Notes: generated from the letters alone by a model not told the origin. 64,000 nucleotides of DNA from Neurospora tetraspora (GCF_033439725.1 NW_026944384.1:6386001-6450000); one strand, 5' to 3'. Positions 49,939 to 61,558 are shown, numbered from the stretch's first letter. Numbers and translations are program-made.

Positions 49939-51511
49939 GGTGATGATTCTGTGGTGGTTGTGGTTCGGGTGAGAAGTCTCGTGACTAGGGCTAAGGTGCT
50001 CGGTATCGTGTGCACAGCTATGGTGATTGGTGTCGAGGTTTGTGGCAGGAAGAGAACCTTTCGAAGCTGGGATAATGGAAGTGGCCGGGCGCTCTACTTA
50101 TAGTACCCGGGAAGGAAAATGTCGAAGCCTGAAGGCCCGTGGAGGGTGACTCATGCATTGGACTAACATCTTGGGGGACCAGTCGATCGATAACATGCGG
50201 GCTCCGACAAAGGCTCGGGCTTCAGTAGAGTTCAACTTGCTGGTATGCAATGCAGTTCAATCTTTCGCCCTCGCCACACTATTTCTGGGGGCGGCAGGTC
50301 AGGAAAAAAAATAAAAAAAAAAAAAAAAAAAAAATGGAACAGCATAAATGACTCCGAGTCTCCGGCATAAAACCCTGGAGGCTTGGACACATCATGCTCC
50401 CTGCCTTACATGTCCTGCTCCTTGCCCATGTCCGCCATAAATATTCTCGACGCACATGATTGAGGTACACCAGATTACAGGACTATCTGATTTAAATCAC
50501 GTTGAGAGATGTGTCCAAGAGCGTTTTCTTCCACACCGTCCAACATTGCTGCTTGCCACTCGATGGCAGTTGCATCACATTCAGCACTCAAACCAAACTC
50601 ACCTCACAAGCTATTAATCTACCGGCCAGGTTTCCTCAACAGTACAATGGAAAAGGGTCAGGTGATGGTGGTATTTAGCCCCAACAGCGCAAAAGTGATA
50701 TCGTACACCGGCTGGGATGCCGGAATAGTGGGGCAATGCCGAGACAAACTCCGTGCCAAGACCGAGACTACATATGCGGATGTGGTCGAAAATCGGAGGG
50801 AAGTCGCAACCCGTGCGGCCCCACCGACGGCGCGCTATGTTCCGTGTAGACCACCGGATCAAGTGAAGGCGGAGGGGAGTGAGCCCCACCAAGTTTCAAC
50901 CCAGCGGCAGGACCTTCACTGGGACTATATAAGCCCCAACTTACTTCAGACCTTCCAACAACTCCCAGTAGTCCAGCCTACGTGGTAGGTGTGACTGGTA
51001 GCTAGAAAATGCGTGGTGTTTTCGTAGGTATGCAGCTGGCTTCGAGATCAACTCCAGGCTTGGGCAGCTTGAGCTTTTTTCCTTTTCCCGCGTCGGCTTT
51101 CATTTTGTCTACTTTAAACAAAGTTGGGTGCTCGCGGTCATCCCTTTTGCTCTAGACGCCTATTCAACGGAGCAAAGCTGGAAAGGTGGTGGAATCGTTC
51201 CATGTGGTGAACTCATCGACAGGAAGAAGATTTGCTAACGCTGTCAAAGCAGCTGGTCATCTGGGGCCTGGTGTATTTGACCCGTCCCAAATGTGCGAAA
51301 GATGATAACCTTCTATATGCCATATGGTCATCTAAACGCCGCCAATATCCAAAACAACATGCCACCCTAGCCTCTCAATACGGTTTGTACCAGACCATCT
51401 CTATCGTGTGACTATATGTGCTGTCACTTCTGTGTATCCAAAAGAAAAAGAACCCCCCAAAAAAAAACCAGAAAACACCAAAAATACCAACGCGCAATCC
51501 TCCAAACCCGT
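49939..51511. other. 1.6-kb intergenic region with a TATA box
   Basis: An A-rich run (50307-50335) and a good TATA sequence, TATATAAG, at 50924-50931 followed by a pyrimidine-rich stretch. A 159-codon plus-strand frame (50509-50988) overlaps the TATA box and is domain-free. A short frame from ATG at 51009 could follow the TATA box, but I see no clear product. A small plus-strand gene is possible, not supported. Confidence 0.4.
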
Positions 51512-52966
51512 CTAATCCTCATCCTTATCACTCCCACTATCCCCCTCCTCCTCCTCACCGCCGCCGGCAATAACCCTCCCCCTCCTCACCTCCTCCTCCT
51601 CCATCTCCTTCCACGTCGACCAACTCAACAGCCCAAACGCCGTCATGATAAACACCCCACCCAACATCGACGCCCCGCTCAGCGGCTTCCCCGTCATGAA
51701 CCAATCCGACATAGCCACAATAAAAATCGTCAACAAGCTCGCCACCGAGCTAAACACGGGACTCGTCAACGAGATCAACACCAGAAAGCTCCCCGCAAAG
51801 CTCATGTTCATGACGATGCTCCAGAACAACAACCAGGCCGCCCTGCCCGTGGGCACCTCAAACGGTTCGATCCCCGTCCAGTGCAAGATGGGGATAGGAA
51901 TCCAGAGCACGAAAATGGTGAAGACCCCGATCATGCTCCCAAAGGTGTTGGCAAAGGTGACGCTTCTAAACGCTGACGTGCCCTCCGGCGGACAGGCGAA
52001 ACGCTTGTATAGCACTTCGTACAACCCGTAGAGGACGGAGCCGACGCCGATGATCATGTTGCCTAGGAAACGTGTGCCGCCGGTGATGTCGTCTCCTGAT
52101 CCGGAATCGGGATTGCCGTCGCCGTAGGCAACGATCAGGACACCAAGAATAGCAATGGCGACAGCAACGATCTTGCCCATCCGCGGCTTCTCTTTAAGCA
52201 ACGGGATACTAAACGCGTACGCGAAGAAGGCGCTGCAGTTGTAGATAGCCGTCAAGTCCGAGGGCGTGGTCATGCTCACGGCTAGGTACCAACTCAGCCC
52301 AGCAACCGTCAAGGCACAAGTGATCCCCGCCGTTGTGTACGCCAGATATCGCCATGGCGACTTTTGCCCTTGCCCTCCCCTCCCCCTCCCTCTCCCTCTC
52401 CCCACCTGTACATCCAACCTCTGGTATTCAACCATGGAACCAACAACCCTAACCTCCCACAACACCCCGCGCCAAAACTGTCGCCAAGGCATCTCCCGCT
52501 TCATCAACCTCAACACCCCCAACTGCAACGGGAACAGGAAAACCCAAGAGCCGTGGGTAAGGTATAACATGCAATACGCCTTGTCCCAACCCAAATCATG
52601 CTGGACGATGGAAGCGAGCTCCGTTTGGACGGTGAATGCCACGAGCGAGACGAGCAGGAAGAAGCCCGCTAAACGGTAGCGGAGCGTGGTGTCGAGGTGG
52701 AGAGCTTGGGAAGCGAGCGGGGTCGGCGTGAGGGAGCGGAGGGAGGTGGAGGTTGTTCGGCGGGGGTTGGAGGGTCGAGCGGCGCCGGGCCCGGAAGAGG
52801 AAAAAGGGGTGGGGTCGGCGGTTGCGGGGTCGAAGTCGGGATCGGGGTCGGGGAGGAAGGGGTGGGAGGGGGAGGGGGCGCGTCGGCGGCCGCGGTCATC
52901 GTTGGAGTTGGCGTGAGAGGAGGAGGGGTCGAGAAGGGGGAGGGAGGAGTGTGTGTCGGGCGCCAT
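51512..52966 (-). CDS. EamA/SLC35F-type membrane transporter (484 aa)
   Basis: Single exon. About 75 disordered Ser/Pro/Asp-rich residues precede roughly ten hydrophobic segments: LAGFFLLVSLVAFTVQ, YLTHGSWVFLFPLQLGVL, YTTAGITCALTVAGLSWYLA, TAIYNCSAFFAYAFSIPLL, VAVAIAILGVLIVAYGDG, GNMIIGVGSVLYGLYEVLYK, FANTFGSMIGVFTIFVLW, LLFWSIVMNMSFAGSFLVLI, SVASLLTIFIVAMSDWFMTG, and GGVFIMTAFGLLSWSTW before an acidic tail. KEKPRMGKIVAVAIAILGV and TSPVFSSVASLLTIFIV are hallmarks of the drug/metabolite transporter superfamily, SLC35F5/YML018C type, typical of vacuolar or Golgi membranes. Substrate unknown. The N-terminal insert VQVGRGRGRGRGGQGQK lies in the loop between segments 2 and 3. Housekeeping-type gene bounding the accessory region. 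Confidence 0.9.
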   Translation of the reverse strand: MAPDTHSSLPLLDPSSSHANSNDDRGRRRAPSPSHPFLPDPDPDFDPATADPTPFSSSGPGAARPSNPRRTTSTSLRSLTPTPLASQALHLDTTLRYRLAGFFLLVSLVAFTVQTELASIVQHDLGWDKAYCMLYLTHGSWVFLFPLQLGVLRLMKREMPWRQFWRGVLWEVRVVGSMVEYQRLDVQVGRGRGRGRGGQGQKSPWRYLAYTTAGITCALTVAGLSWYLAVSMTTPSDLTAIYNCSAFFAYAFSIPLLKEKPRMGKIVAVAIAILGVLIVAYGDGNPDSGSGDDITGGTRFLGNMIIGVGSVLYGLYEVLYKRFACPPEGTSAFRSVTFANTFGSMIGVFTIFVLWIPIPILHWTGIEPFEVPTGRAAWLLFWSIVMNMSFAGSFLVLISLTSPVFSSVASLLTIFIVAMSDWFMTGKPLSGASMLGGVFIMTAFGLLSWSTWKEMEEEEVRRGRVIAGGGEEEEGDSGSDKDED

Positions 52967-53974
52967 GGTTGGGTGACGGTCGGGGGACTGGGAGGGAGCG
53001 GTGGGAGGTTATTGTCGAGGAGCAATGGTGCATTGGAGGGTGCGATCGAATTCGAGATCGGGATCGGGTACTGGTTCCGCGTGGTTCGCGAGGGTCGAGA
53101 TGGTGGTGACGGAGGGCATAGAGCGCCGAGCAAAGGGACAGGGAGAGCAGCGAGCGGCGCGTGAACGAGAAAGAACAGATGGCCGTCCTGGTGTGTGTGC
53201 AGGCAACAATAAATGTACAAAGTATGCAAAAAGGAGCGAAAGAGAAAGTTCAGCTGAGCCGCACTGCTGTGTCCCCAAAATGACCGATGTTGGTTGTACA
53301 GAGGAAAAATCAGGGTTCGGTGAGAAGCATGTGCTCCTTCCTAAAACGTGGGGGATCTGGTCAACTGGCCAATTAGATCCGTCCATTTGAGATCTTGTGG
53401 AGGTCTTTGCACACGAATTCGCTTTGCACAGGGCTGAAACGATCCACCTACAGAGCCAGGATACTGTAGTGCGGCCACAGCGCAGTTACAGTGGACGAAT
53501 GGGGGTTACAGTGGTTACGTCGCTAACAATTATTTTGCACCGCAGCAGGGGCATGCATGCATGCGTGACATGGTTGCCTCGATCTTCTGGTTGCAAGACG
53601 AGGAGATGGAAGGGATGGGAACAAGTTGGTCGTAAAAAAAGTCAAAAAAAAAAGTCCCCTTATGTTTCGTGGTTCGGTTTGCATCATTCCCATGTTTAGG
53701 AGGATGGTTTTATCTGGCCATGTTGTCGAACATCACCACTACGAGACTACTACGAAGTGTCAGCCAAACATTCCATGAACCCAAGTAGTGTGGAGGAGTG
53801 CGATATATTGTTGGGGAGGGCACTAGATGGTGTATAGATAGGCACCAAACTGCCCATGGTAGATGGTGCTCGCTATTCAATAAGGAAAGTGGGCGTAAGG
53901 CCCAGAGATCTAGCTAAAATGTAGCTTTTCTGTCCAACAAAAAGGAGGCATGTTTCCCGTGGTGATTGGGTTTA

Positions 53975-54008
<34 letters not shown>

Positions 54009-54260
54009 GGAAAATTAAAAACTAATTCAGCGTAGGACCCGACTGTATCTTGTCCACCCTGTGCCTCCCACAAGCCTGCCGCATATATCCAACCTCCAAT
54101 ATCCATCGTGTTCCTCCCGTCATACTCATGCCAACGACGCATTTCCCAAAAAAAAAAAAAAAAAAAAAAAAAAACCCCTTCCTCCCCGTTCATCAATCCC
54201 ATCATAAGGACCTAGGCGCACTCCTCTACTTGATAGGGCGTAGGGGGTGGGTTGATGGGA
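52967..54260. other. Intergenic region
   Basis: 1.3 kb containing the transporter promoter (very GC-rich at 52967-53160), a GTTGCT hexanucleotide run and an A-run at 54149-54174. No gene recognised. Confidence 0.45.
53974..54009. repeat. GTTGCT simple repeat
   Basis: About six tandem GTTGCT units, ending GTTGGG. A plain microsatellite outside any recognised gene. Confidence 0.85.
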
Positions 54261-54652
54261 TTACGAATAACGGCCACCGGCCCCGTTGTCGAGTAGGAAC
54301 CGTACAGTCTTTTGGCTGGGAGGTCTGTCGGGTGTATGACGGCCACCGGCCCCGTTGTCAAGTAGGAATCGCACCTTCTTTTTCACGGTGGGGATGAGGG
54401 CAATCTGCTCCTTGCCGTCATCGGTTGTGGGGACTTGGGCGGCGGTAGGCACCCCGGCTCCCATGGGTGCCGCTTCGCCGGGGGGGATGTCCGGTTCGTG
54501 GTCGGCGGCGTTGTCGGAGATGTCATCGTGGCTGGGACGACACCTCTTTGGTGGTGCCGGAGGACTATCGTCTTCTTCAGTAGCTGGGCGAGTTCTCTTT
54601 CTATCCCTGCTGTTGGCCGGGGGAAGGGCCCACGTACCCTTGGGAGTCCATT
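54261..54652 (-). CDS. Possible small acidic protein with two 23-residue repeats
   Basis: The minus-strand frame ending at TAA 54261 is open for about 130 codons and reads as a charged low-complexity protein (TRPATEEDDSPPAPPKRC, TAAQVPTTDDGKEQ). It ends with two copies of VRFLLDNGAGGR spaced 23 residues apart. The frame's first ATG is at 54464. A better-placed ATG at 54651 (MDSQGY) lies in another frame and would need a 31-bp intron, too short to be likely. It could be a degraded or mis-spliced small gene. Uncertain. Confidence 0.3.
54271..54375. repeat. 69-bp spaced direct repeat
   Basis: CGGCCACCGGCCCCGTTGTC occurs at 54271 and again at 54340 with a few more matching bases (AGTAGGAA) after each. 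Encodes the repeated VRFLLDNGAGGR on the minus strand. Confidence 0.85.
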
Positions 54653-56145
54653 ATATTTATGCTTCGAGCCCTTCTAATGTCAAAGTTCGGAAAGTTCGGT
54701 GGACGGCCAAAATGAAGAAAACGAACAAAAGGATAAAGAATGGTTCCAAAGACTGGAAAGATAAGGAATATATCCTCAGGCATGGCGAGCAACTGGAACG
54801 AAAGAGTTTGTTGGAGAGAAAGCTGAGAAAACTTGGAGGGGGGAGAGGATGGGACTCATGTTAATCTGCTCTGTCACGTTCTTCATATCTTGCATCTTTC
54901 GTCCTTGATTCCTCTCCGTGGCAAAGCCTCTTGTGAAGGCATGTCCGGACCGGCGACACTGCATTTTCATGATCTGAAACTGCGTGATCAACAGCCCTGT
55001 GGTCGGTCGATGACGTCCGTAACTAGAATGCTCTCGAGGGAGATAGTGTCCACGTAGCTTCAAGCGGCATGCACACAATATCGGACCTGCGAGTATCGTG
55101 GGAGGGGGCGACGAGTGGCAGGAAAATAAGCCGCCCGCTTCGGCCGGAGAACACACTGCAAGACCCAAATCGTGAATCGGACATCCGATGCAGCAGTGGG
55201 CATTGCATCTTTTATTTTCCTAGGGGAGGGATACCGCCTCATCGCCCCTGGGAAAGTTCCTGATGGCTTTACGAGGTGAACCAGTCCCAAAACGCACCTC
55301 TACATCCCAAGTCGGATCGGAATACAACATGAGGACTCCAACGCCGACCACGGGAAACCTGAAGAGGTCATGTTACATGTACCAGTGTCTAGCTATGTAA
55401 AGTATGTCAGTCAAAAGTTTGAAGTGAAGTCGTTCTGTCCAGAACACCACGAGATTTTGATGCAGAGGGGATTGAGGCACTGCTTTATCCAGGCCGGAAG
55501 TCTGCAAGTAAAAAAGGACTGGGTCAGGAAGATAATATCGTTCCACGGCATTCCTGTGATGCTGCACAGTAGCTGTTGAAGCAATGAATGGATGGCGACA
55601 ACAAGCCCCTTTCAATTGTTTGCGCGTTGTTTGGGAGTTGATGTTTCATGAAAGAACAGTCCGGCCAGCTGTTGGTAACTGAATGTAGAGTGGGTATTGC
55701 ACTATCAGTTTAGCGTGGAGCCTCCATTCAAGTTTGTTAGTGATGGCCAGTGCCTTCGTTTGCTTGACTGTCTGTTCTCCGCTTCATCACGTGAACCTGG
55801 AGTCCTGGCTTGGCACCAAGGCACTTTAACTGGATTCGCGTCAACCGCGTCGCCCGCCCGGTCTGGCTCAATCACCGCGTCCTTTTCGTGCCTCGATTTC
55901 CACCACCACACTCTAGCCAACCACCACGACAAGGCAGAGGACTGATACCTTGAATGAAGCTATCATCAGATACAGCATTCCCTCCTTGATACCCACGCTA
56001 CTTGCGGTGGCCATATTCAATTACCAGCCGCCTCCTGGTAGTCCATCAGCCCACTCACGTTTTGCTCAACTCGTAGCACTTTTAACTTGCTCCCTACCGC
56101 TGGTGATATCTGCCCTGCGCCCAACCATTGGCATTTCCACCAGAT
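54653..56145. other. Intergenic region upstream of the Mbp1 gene
   Basis: 1.5 kb without a recognisable gene. Contains the Mbp1 promoter and leader at its right end. Frames of 60-130 codons here have no domains. Confidence 0.45.
55837..55851. promoter_or_regulatory. Two CGCGTC elements upstream of Mbp1
   Basis: CGCGTC at 55837-55842 and 55846-55851, about 300 bp before the ATG. Mbp1-type factors bind a CGCG core (the MCB element ACGCGT of yeasts), so these are candidate sites for autoregulation. Inference from sequence only. Confidence 0.35.
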
Positions 56146-58799
56146 ATGGTCAAGGCAAATGTCGGGGGAAACCCCGAGCCGGGAATCTACAGCGCAACGT
56201 ATAGCGGTGTACGTCTCTACCTCTCTCTCTCTCTCCGTGCTCCCCTCCTCGTCGCTCGTTTGCATGTTGCTAACCGCACGGTCATGGTTTGCAGATTCCA
56301 GTATGGGAGTATCAGTTTGGTCTCGATCTCAAGGAGCATGTGATGCGCCGTCGCCACGATGACTGGGTCAACGCTACACACATCCTCAAGGCCGCCGGCT
56401 TCGACAAGCCCGCCCGAACGAGAATCTTGGAGCGCGAGGTACAAAAAGACACCCACGAGAAGATACAAGGCGGATACGGAAGATACCAGGGTGCGAACAT
56501 GTCAGGTCTCTATGAACTTCGCACCACTTGCTAACCATTCCCCTTGCCAGGCACCTGGATCCCGCTCGAACAAGCCGAAGCCCTCGCTCGCCGCAATAAC
56601 ATCTACGAACGGCTAAAACCCATCTTCGAGTTCCAACCGGGCAACGAAAGCCCTCCTCCTGCACCTAGACACGCCAGCAAGCCAAAGGCCCCCAAGGTCA
56701 AGCCTGCTGTTCCGACATGGGGCAGTAAGTCGGCAAAGAACGCCAACCCTTCTCAGCCTGGCAGCCTCTTACCAGCAGGTCGCAAAGGTCTTCCCGTACA
56801 AGCCCAAGACTACAACGATGCCGATACCCACATGCACGACGACGATACCCCCGATAATCTTACCGTTGTCTCGGCCTCCTACATGGCCGAGGACGACCGT
56901 TACGATCATTCACACTTCTCGACCGGGCATAGGAAACGGAAGCGAGACGAGTTGATAGAGGATATGACGGAACAGCAGCATGCCGTCTACGGTGACGAAC
57001 TACTGGACTACTTTTTGCTCTCTAGAAACGAGCAACCTGCCGTACGGCCCGACCCTCCTCCCAACTTCAAGCCTGACTGGCCCATCGATAACGAGCGTCA
57101 CACATGTCTTCATTGGGCCTCTGCCATGGGCGATGTCGATGTTGTGAGGCAGTTGAAGAAGTTCGGAGCTAGCTTGGACGCGCAAAACGTACGGGGAGAG
57201 ACACCGTTTATGCGTGCGGTAAACTTTACCAACTGCTTCGAGAAGCAGACCTTCCCACAGGTCATGAAGGAGCTATTTTCCACCATCGAGTGCCGAGATG
57301 TGTCAGGATGCACAGTCATACATCACGCTGCTGTGATGAAGAGTGGGCGTGCGAACAGCCAGTCCTGCTCGCGGTACTACCTAGACATCATCCTTAATAG
57401 GCTGCAGGAGACACACCATCCCGAGTTCGTACAACAGCTTCTCGATGCTCAGGATAACGAAGGTAACACGGCGGTCCACCTTGCCGCCATGCGCGATGCC
57501 CGAAAATGCATTCGGGCTCTCCTCGGCCGGGGCGCCAGCACCGACATTCCTAACAAGCAAGGCATCCGTGCCGAAGAGCTGATAAAAGAGCTCAATGCCT
57601 CCATCTCCAAATCCCGGTCCAACCTCCCACAACGATCCTCAAGCCCTTTCGCCCCCGACACCCAACGCCACGATGCCTTCCACGAAGCTATCTCTGAGTC
57701 CATGGCCACGAGCCGCAAGAACTCACAGCAGAAATACAGCAGCGACGCGGCCAACACGGTGCAAAATCGCATCACGCCATTGATCCTCCAGAAGCTCAAG
57801 GACCTCACAGCCTCCTATGACAGCGAGTTCAAGGAGAAAGACGAAGCCGAGAAGGAAGCCCGCCGCATCCTCAACAAGACCCAGTCAGAGCTCAAAGCCC
57901 TCACCGCATCCATCGACGACTACAACTCCCGCCTCGACTCGGACGACGTCGCCGCCAAGATGGCCGCGGAGATGGCCACGGCGCGACATAAGGTGTTGGC
58001 GTTCGTGACGCACCAGAACCGCATATCCGTGCAGGAGGCCGTGCAGCAGGAGCTGGCCGCACTGAACGGCTCCGTCACGAACGGCACCGTCAAATCCTCC
58101 AAATCGTCTCCATCGAAGAAGCCCAAACTCTCCCCTTCCGCAGCAGACCAAAAAGACAAAACCCCCAAGGACGAAAACGAAAACGAATCAGAAGCCGAAC
58201 AATCACAACACCCAGACCAACCCCCCGCAGCCCAAGAACAACCAGGTCCATCATCCCAAGACACCGAAGTCGCAGACCAAGATCAAGACCACGAAGAAGA
58301 CGACTACACCCACCGCCTCTCCCTCGCCGCCGAGCTGCGGTCCATCCTCCAAGAACAGCGCTCAGCAGAAAACGACTACGTCGAAGCCCGCGGCATGCTA
58401 GGCACAGGCGAGCGCATCGATAAGTACAAGCACCTCCTGATGTCGTGTCTGCCGCCGGATGACCAAGAGAACCTAGAGGAAAATCTGGAGGAGATGATCA
58501 AGTTGATGGAGCAGGAGGATGAGAGCGTTACTGACCTACCTGCTGGTGCCGTGGGTGGTGGGGCTGCCGACGGTTCGGGAGGAGGGAGTGGTGGAGGGGG
58601 GAGTAATGGGAGGAGGGAGAGCATTCTTCCGGCGCTGAGGGGCGGGAATGGAGACGGGGAGTTGCCGAGGAGAGGGAGTAGACCTGCTGCTGCTGCTGCT
58701 GCTGCCCAGGTGGATGGAGAGAGGGAGAGGGAAAGTAATGGGAATGGCCGAGCTGAACGAACCGGAACCGAACGAATCCAAGAAATCGCGGCTGTTTAG
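56146..58799 (+). CDS. mbp1: APSES transcription factor, Mbp1/Res-type MBF subunit (835 aa)
   Basis: Exons 56146-56208, 56295-56490 and 56551-58799; introns GTACGT to TGCAG and GTGCGA (branch CTAAC) to GCCAG; phases agree. Residues about 15-105 form the KilA-N/APSES DNA-binding domain ([58 protein letters not shown]). A basic HRKRKRDE at about 213-220 may be a nuclear signal. Ankyrin repeats follow ([53 protein letters not shown], about 270-424), then a helical, probably coiled-coil region and [20 protein letters not shown] near the C-terminus. The last 90 residues are Gly/Ser/Ala-rich with a poly-Ala run. In yeasts this protein joins Swi6-type partners to switch on G1/S genes. Orthology is clear from domain order; the name is by homology. 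Confidence 0.93.
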
Positions 58800-59171
58800 G
58801 ATGTGGACGCGATGAATATGGCTGGGTGGTGGCAGGGACCACAAGGACCGCAGGGACCGCAGGAACCCCAGGAACCGCAGCGGGGTGATGGCTATGGATA
58901 TGGTTATGGTGTGATGCAGATGGGTTCAGGTTCGAGAGGACGGGGATGTACAATGGAAGAGGTTGAGGGAGGCGTTGAAGGTCGTCTGGGATGGCATGCA
59001 GGACTAGGAGGAAGTGGGAGTGGATATGGAGGCGGAATGGCAAAAAGATGGGTCGCAGGTGAAAGTGGATATGCAGAGCAGCTCCCTCGAGTGGTGGAGG
59101 AAGAAGAACTGGATGGAGAGGGACAAGTTTTGCCTAGGTTGCCTCCTATTAAGAGTTGGTTTAGGGATTAG
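58800..59171 (+). other. Reading-frame continuation after the Mbp1 stop
   Basis: The Mbp1 frame stays open for 123 codons after TAG 58797-58799 until TAG 59169-59171. The extension is low-complexity Gln/Gly/Pro/Tyr (GPQGPQGPQEPQEPQ, GYGYGYG, GSGSGYGGG) and ends LPRLPPIKSWFRD. The first codons of this frame carry no ATG at the very start (GTG at 58803; first ATG 58812). It could be a readthrough extension, the remnant of a longer ancestral C-terminus after a nonsense change, or chance in a GC-rich 3' region. Confidence 0.4.
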
Positions 59172-61276
59172 AAACTTGTGCTTTTTTGGCCCTCTTTCTT
59201 GGGGGTTCAATTTCTTGCTTCCATCATTAGTCTGGCTTGGTTTATCCCGGTTAGTTGGTTGGATCTTGCTGTTGGTTTATACTGCTCTTGACCTTTTGCT
59301 TGAAACCGGCTGTTGTGGCATGGGTGCTAAAAAGGAACGGGGTAGGGGTACGTCGGCGGTCGAATCGGCGGAGTGAAGAGAGGGAGGGAGCAAAGAAAAA
59401 CAACCATAGGGAAATAGAGTAAGGGAGATACCACGGATGCCACGAGTGAGGTGTGGTTGTAGGACTGAAGGAAAAAAGACAACGCATTCGGTTGTTTATA
59501 TTCGTGTACATAATTGTTTCGTACTGCATCGTGATATTGGCATTTGTTGACGTAGATTAACGCTCCTTGATTTGTTGCCAGCGCTGAACCGGGCACGCCG
59601 GCAAAAGCATCATCAAACATAAGGTAATGATAGCTCCAGAGAAGATGCACAAGTACGTAAGTTGAGACCCTCACCAAAGCTAGCTCATTCCTCGTTATTC
59701 AACCAACAGGAATTCATGTTGACTACAACCTGTGCCTCCGCTTCTCCCGTGATCTCTCAGTCACACTCGGATACAAGATACCTATCGACATCATCCATCC
59801 GTCCGTTCCTGCCGCTATACCGTCCGCCTGCCTTTGCCGCCGCCTTACGTCCGCTCTTCTAGATTGTACCACAGCATGTTTAATATACGTGATCCATGCT
59901 GCTGATCCATCTGAGCCGAATGTGTCATACAATGTTCACAATGTTTGCCGAACTTCTGATGCTAACTGGCGATAGCACTTTGCGGCTACTCGCAACTCGC
60001 AAAACTTCCCGTCGTCGGTCTTTAGGCCCACTTCGGGCTCATGGAATACGACTATCAGTCCTCTAAGGCTTATGATATAGTGAAAGTATCGAATGAGAGT
60101 TGGGACCACGCTACTCTGGGTTTCTCAGTAGCGTAATTCTTCAAATTGCGTCATATAATTCCCGTCCCTGCAGATTGGGCGGGATCCTTCAAGTTCCTGA
60201 ATGCCTCGAATTATCCGTATTCCATAGGGCTGACAAGTCTGACTAGATTTCCAACTTCCCGTCCGGCGTGCGTAAGCCGCATGATCTGCATGGCTTCTGC
60301 TTCTGGAAAGATGACTGTGATGCGGGGAAAGGGCAAGACAAGTCACAAGGGTCAGTTTGAGGCCGAAAGCTTTTCGAGTTTGATAGCAAAGGTACATGAC
60401 AACTATGAGGTACTTGAGGTGGGCTCCTCCTTCTTCAATACAAACCTCATGTATGTATGGTCAGGCATTGAAGGCCGGGAAGGGGAAAAGAGGGTGTTCC
60501 GATCTCCCGTCAGATCCGTAATGCATCCCGAATCCTGCATCTAACCCCTAACCTCCACCTTTCGGTCCTCAATACCGAACAGTGAGAAGCAGGCCCCATC
60601 ACATGTGTGCAAAAAGACCGCAATGAGAACGGGTGGCTATTCCATAGGGCTGACTACATAGCTCAACGTTTGGGCTTACACTACATACCCCACGTGGCGC
60701 TGAAACTGATCGGCAAGTCCACAGGGTTACATTGTACTTGTACTCGCTCACGGAGAATGCCTTGCCTTACCTGTTTCAGTTGTATACCTGCCTGTTTTGG
60801 GATGATACCTCGGATAGGTAACAAGATGCGAGGGCAGATAGTGCGATGAGGAGTAGTCCCGGGACTGATATCGTGGAGAAGCTGGGGTATAGGGAGGGTT
60901 GAATACAACCAAGGCGTTATCGGCGAATGACAACGAAACATGCCAGAAACACGTGGTAGAACTGGGAAATGTCCTTGAAGAGTTATAACTTCCTTTCGTG
61001 AGGAGCAAGGTATAGTGGGTGAAGGGCTGAGATCAGATGTTGAAATGCGAACGATGACAACACGAAGGGTATAGTGACGCCAAGAGTAGCGAACAGAAAC
61101 CTGCAACTGAAAACCAACACTGACTTGCAAGTTGCAACACAGCCTTTTGCGCGAAAAAAAGAGGGAAAGAGAAATTTTGTAGCAAAGTAACAAGTCATAA
61201 CATCATTAGCCACTCCCTTTAACCCCTCTATTACACAAACAATGAAACAATCCCCTCCCTCGCCGGCACTGCGGAT
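59172..61276. other. 2.1-kb intergenic region
   Basis: No gene, repeat or RNA recognised between the Mbp1 3' end and the Copia LTR. Frames up to 170 codons on the minus strand (60681-61193) show no domain and have poor coding character. Confidence 0.4.
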
Positions 61277-61543
61277 TGTTGGCCGACCTGCTCCACTAAG
61301 ATAACAATGCGAAAGACAAGAGAACCAATGATGCTAATGTTGAATATTGATTGCATGCACTACCAATATTATTGCATTGCATATCGATCCAAATACGTTT
61401 CCCCAACTCATGTATCTAACTATATAAGAATAAACTCTGCCGTCCATTCCTTCCTTTCTTTTCTTCTCTTCTTTAACCAATTCAAGCATTCTCAACCTCA
61501 CTCATCTACCTTCGTATTATTATATACTTTGTAAATTTCAACA
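61277..61543 (+). repeat. 5' LTR of the Copia element
   Basis: Begins TGTTGG and ends TTCAACA, so TGTTG and CAACA form the usual short inverted ends. TATATAAG near 61421 is in the place of an LTR promoter. It is less AT-rich than the interior, perhaps because it is short. The 3' LTR is outside the window, so the boundary rests on the end motifs and the adjoining primer site. Confidence 0.65.
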
Positions 61544-61558
61544 GGTTATAAGCCTAGG
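61544..61558 (+). other. Primer-binding site, half initiator-tRNA type
   Basis: GGTTATAAGCCTAGG directly follows the LTR. It matches the anticodon-stem region of initiator tRNA-Met (complement of CTCATAACC) apart from differences of RIP type, as in Copia elements primed by a cleaved tRNA. Confidence 0.55.

Noticed and set aside
50307-50335. A-rich run as a SINE tail
   Set aside because: No polymerase III promoter boxes or target duplication found beside it; a simple repeat is enough.
50509-50988. 159-codon plus-strand frame
   Set aside because: Overlaps a TATA box near its end, no domain, no homologous pattern noticed.
58735-58799. Intron removing the Mbp1 stop codon
   Set aside because: GTAATG to TTTAG is possible, but 65 bp shifts the frame and leads to an early stop with no sensible C-terminus.
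58803-59171. Separate 122-residue gene after Mbp1
   Set aside because: The frame begins with GTG, not ATG, and is simply the continuation of the Mbp1 frame; treated as an extension question instead.
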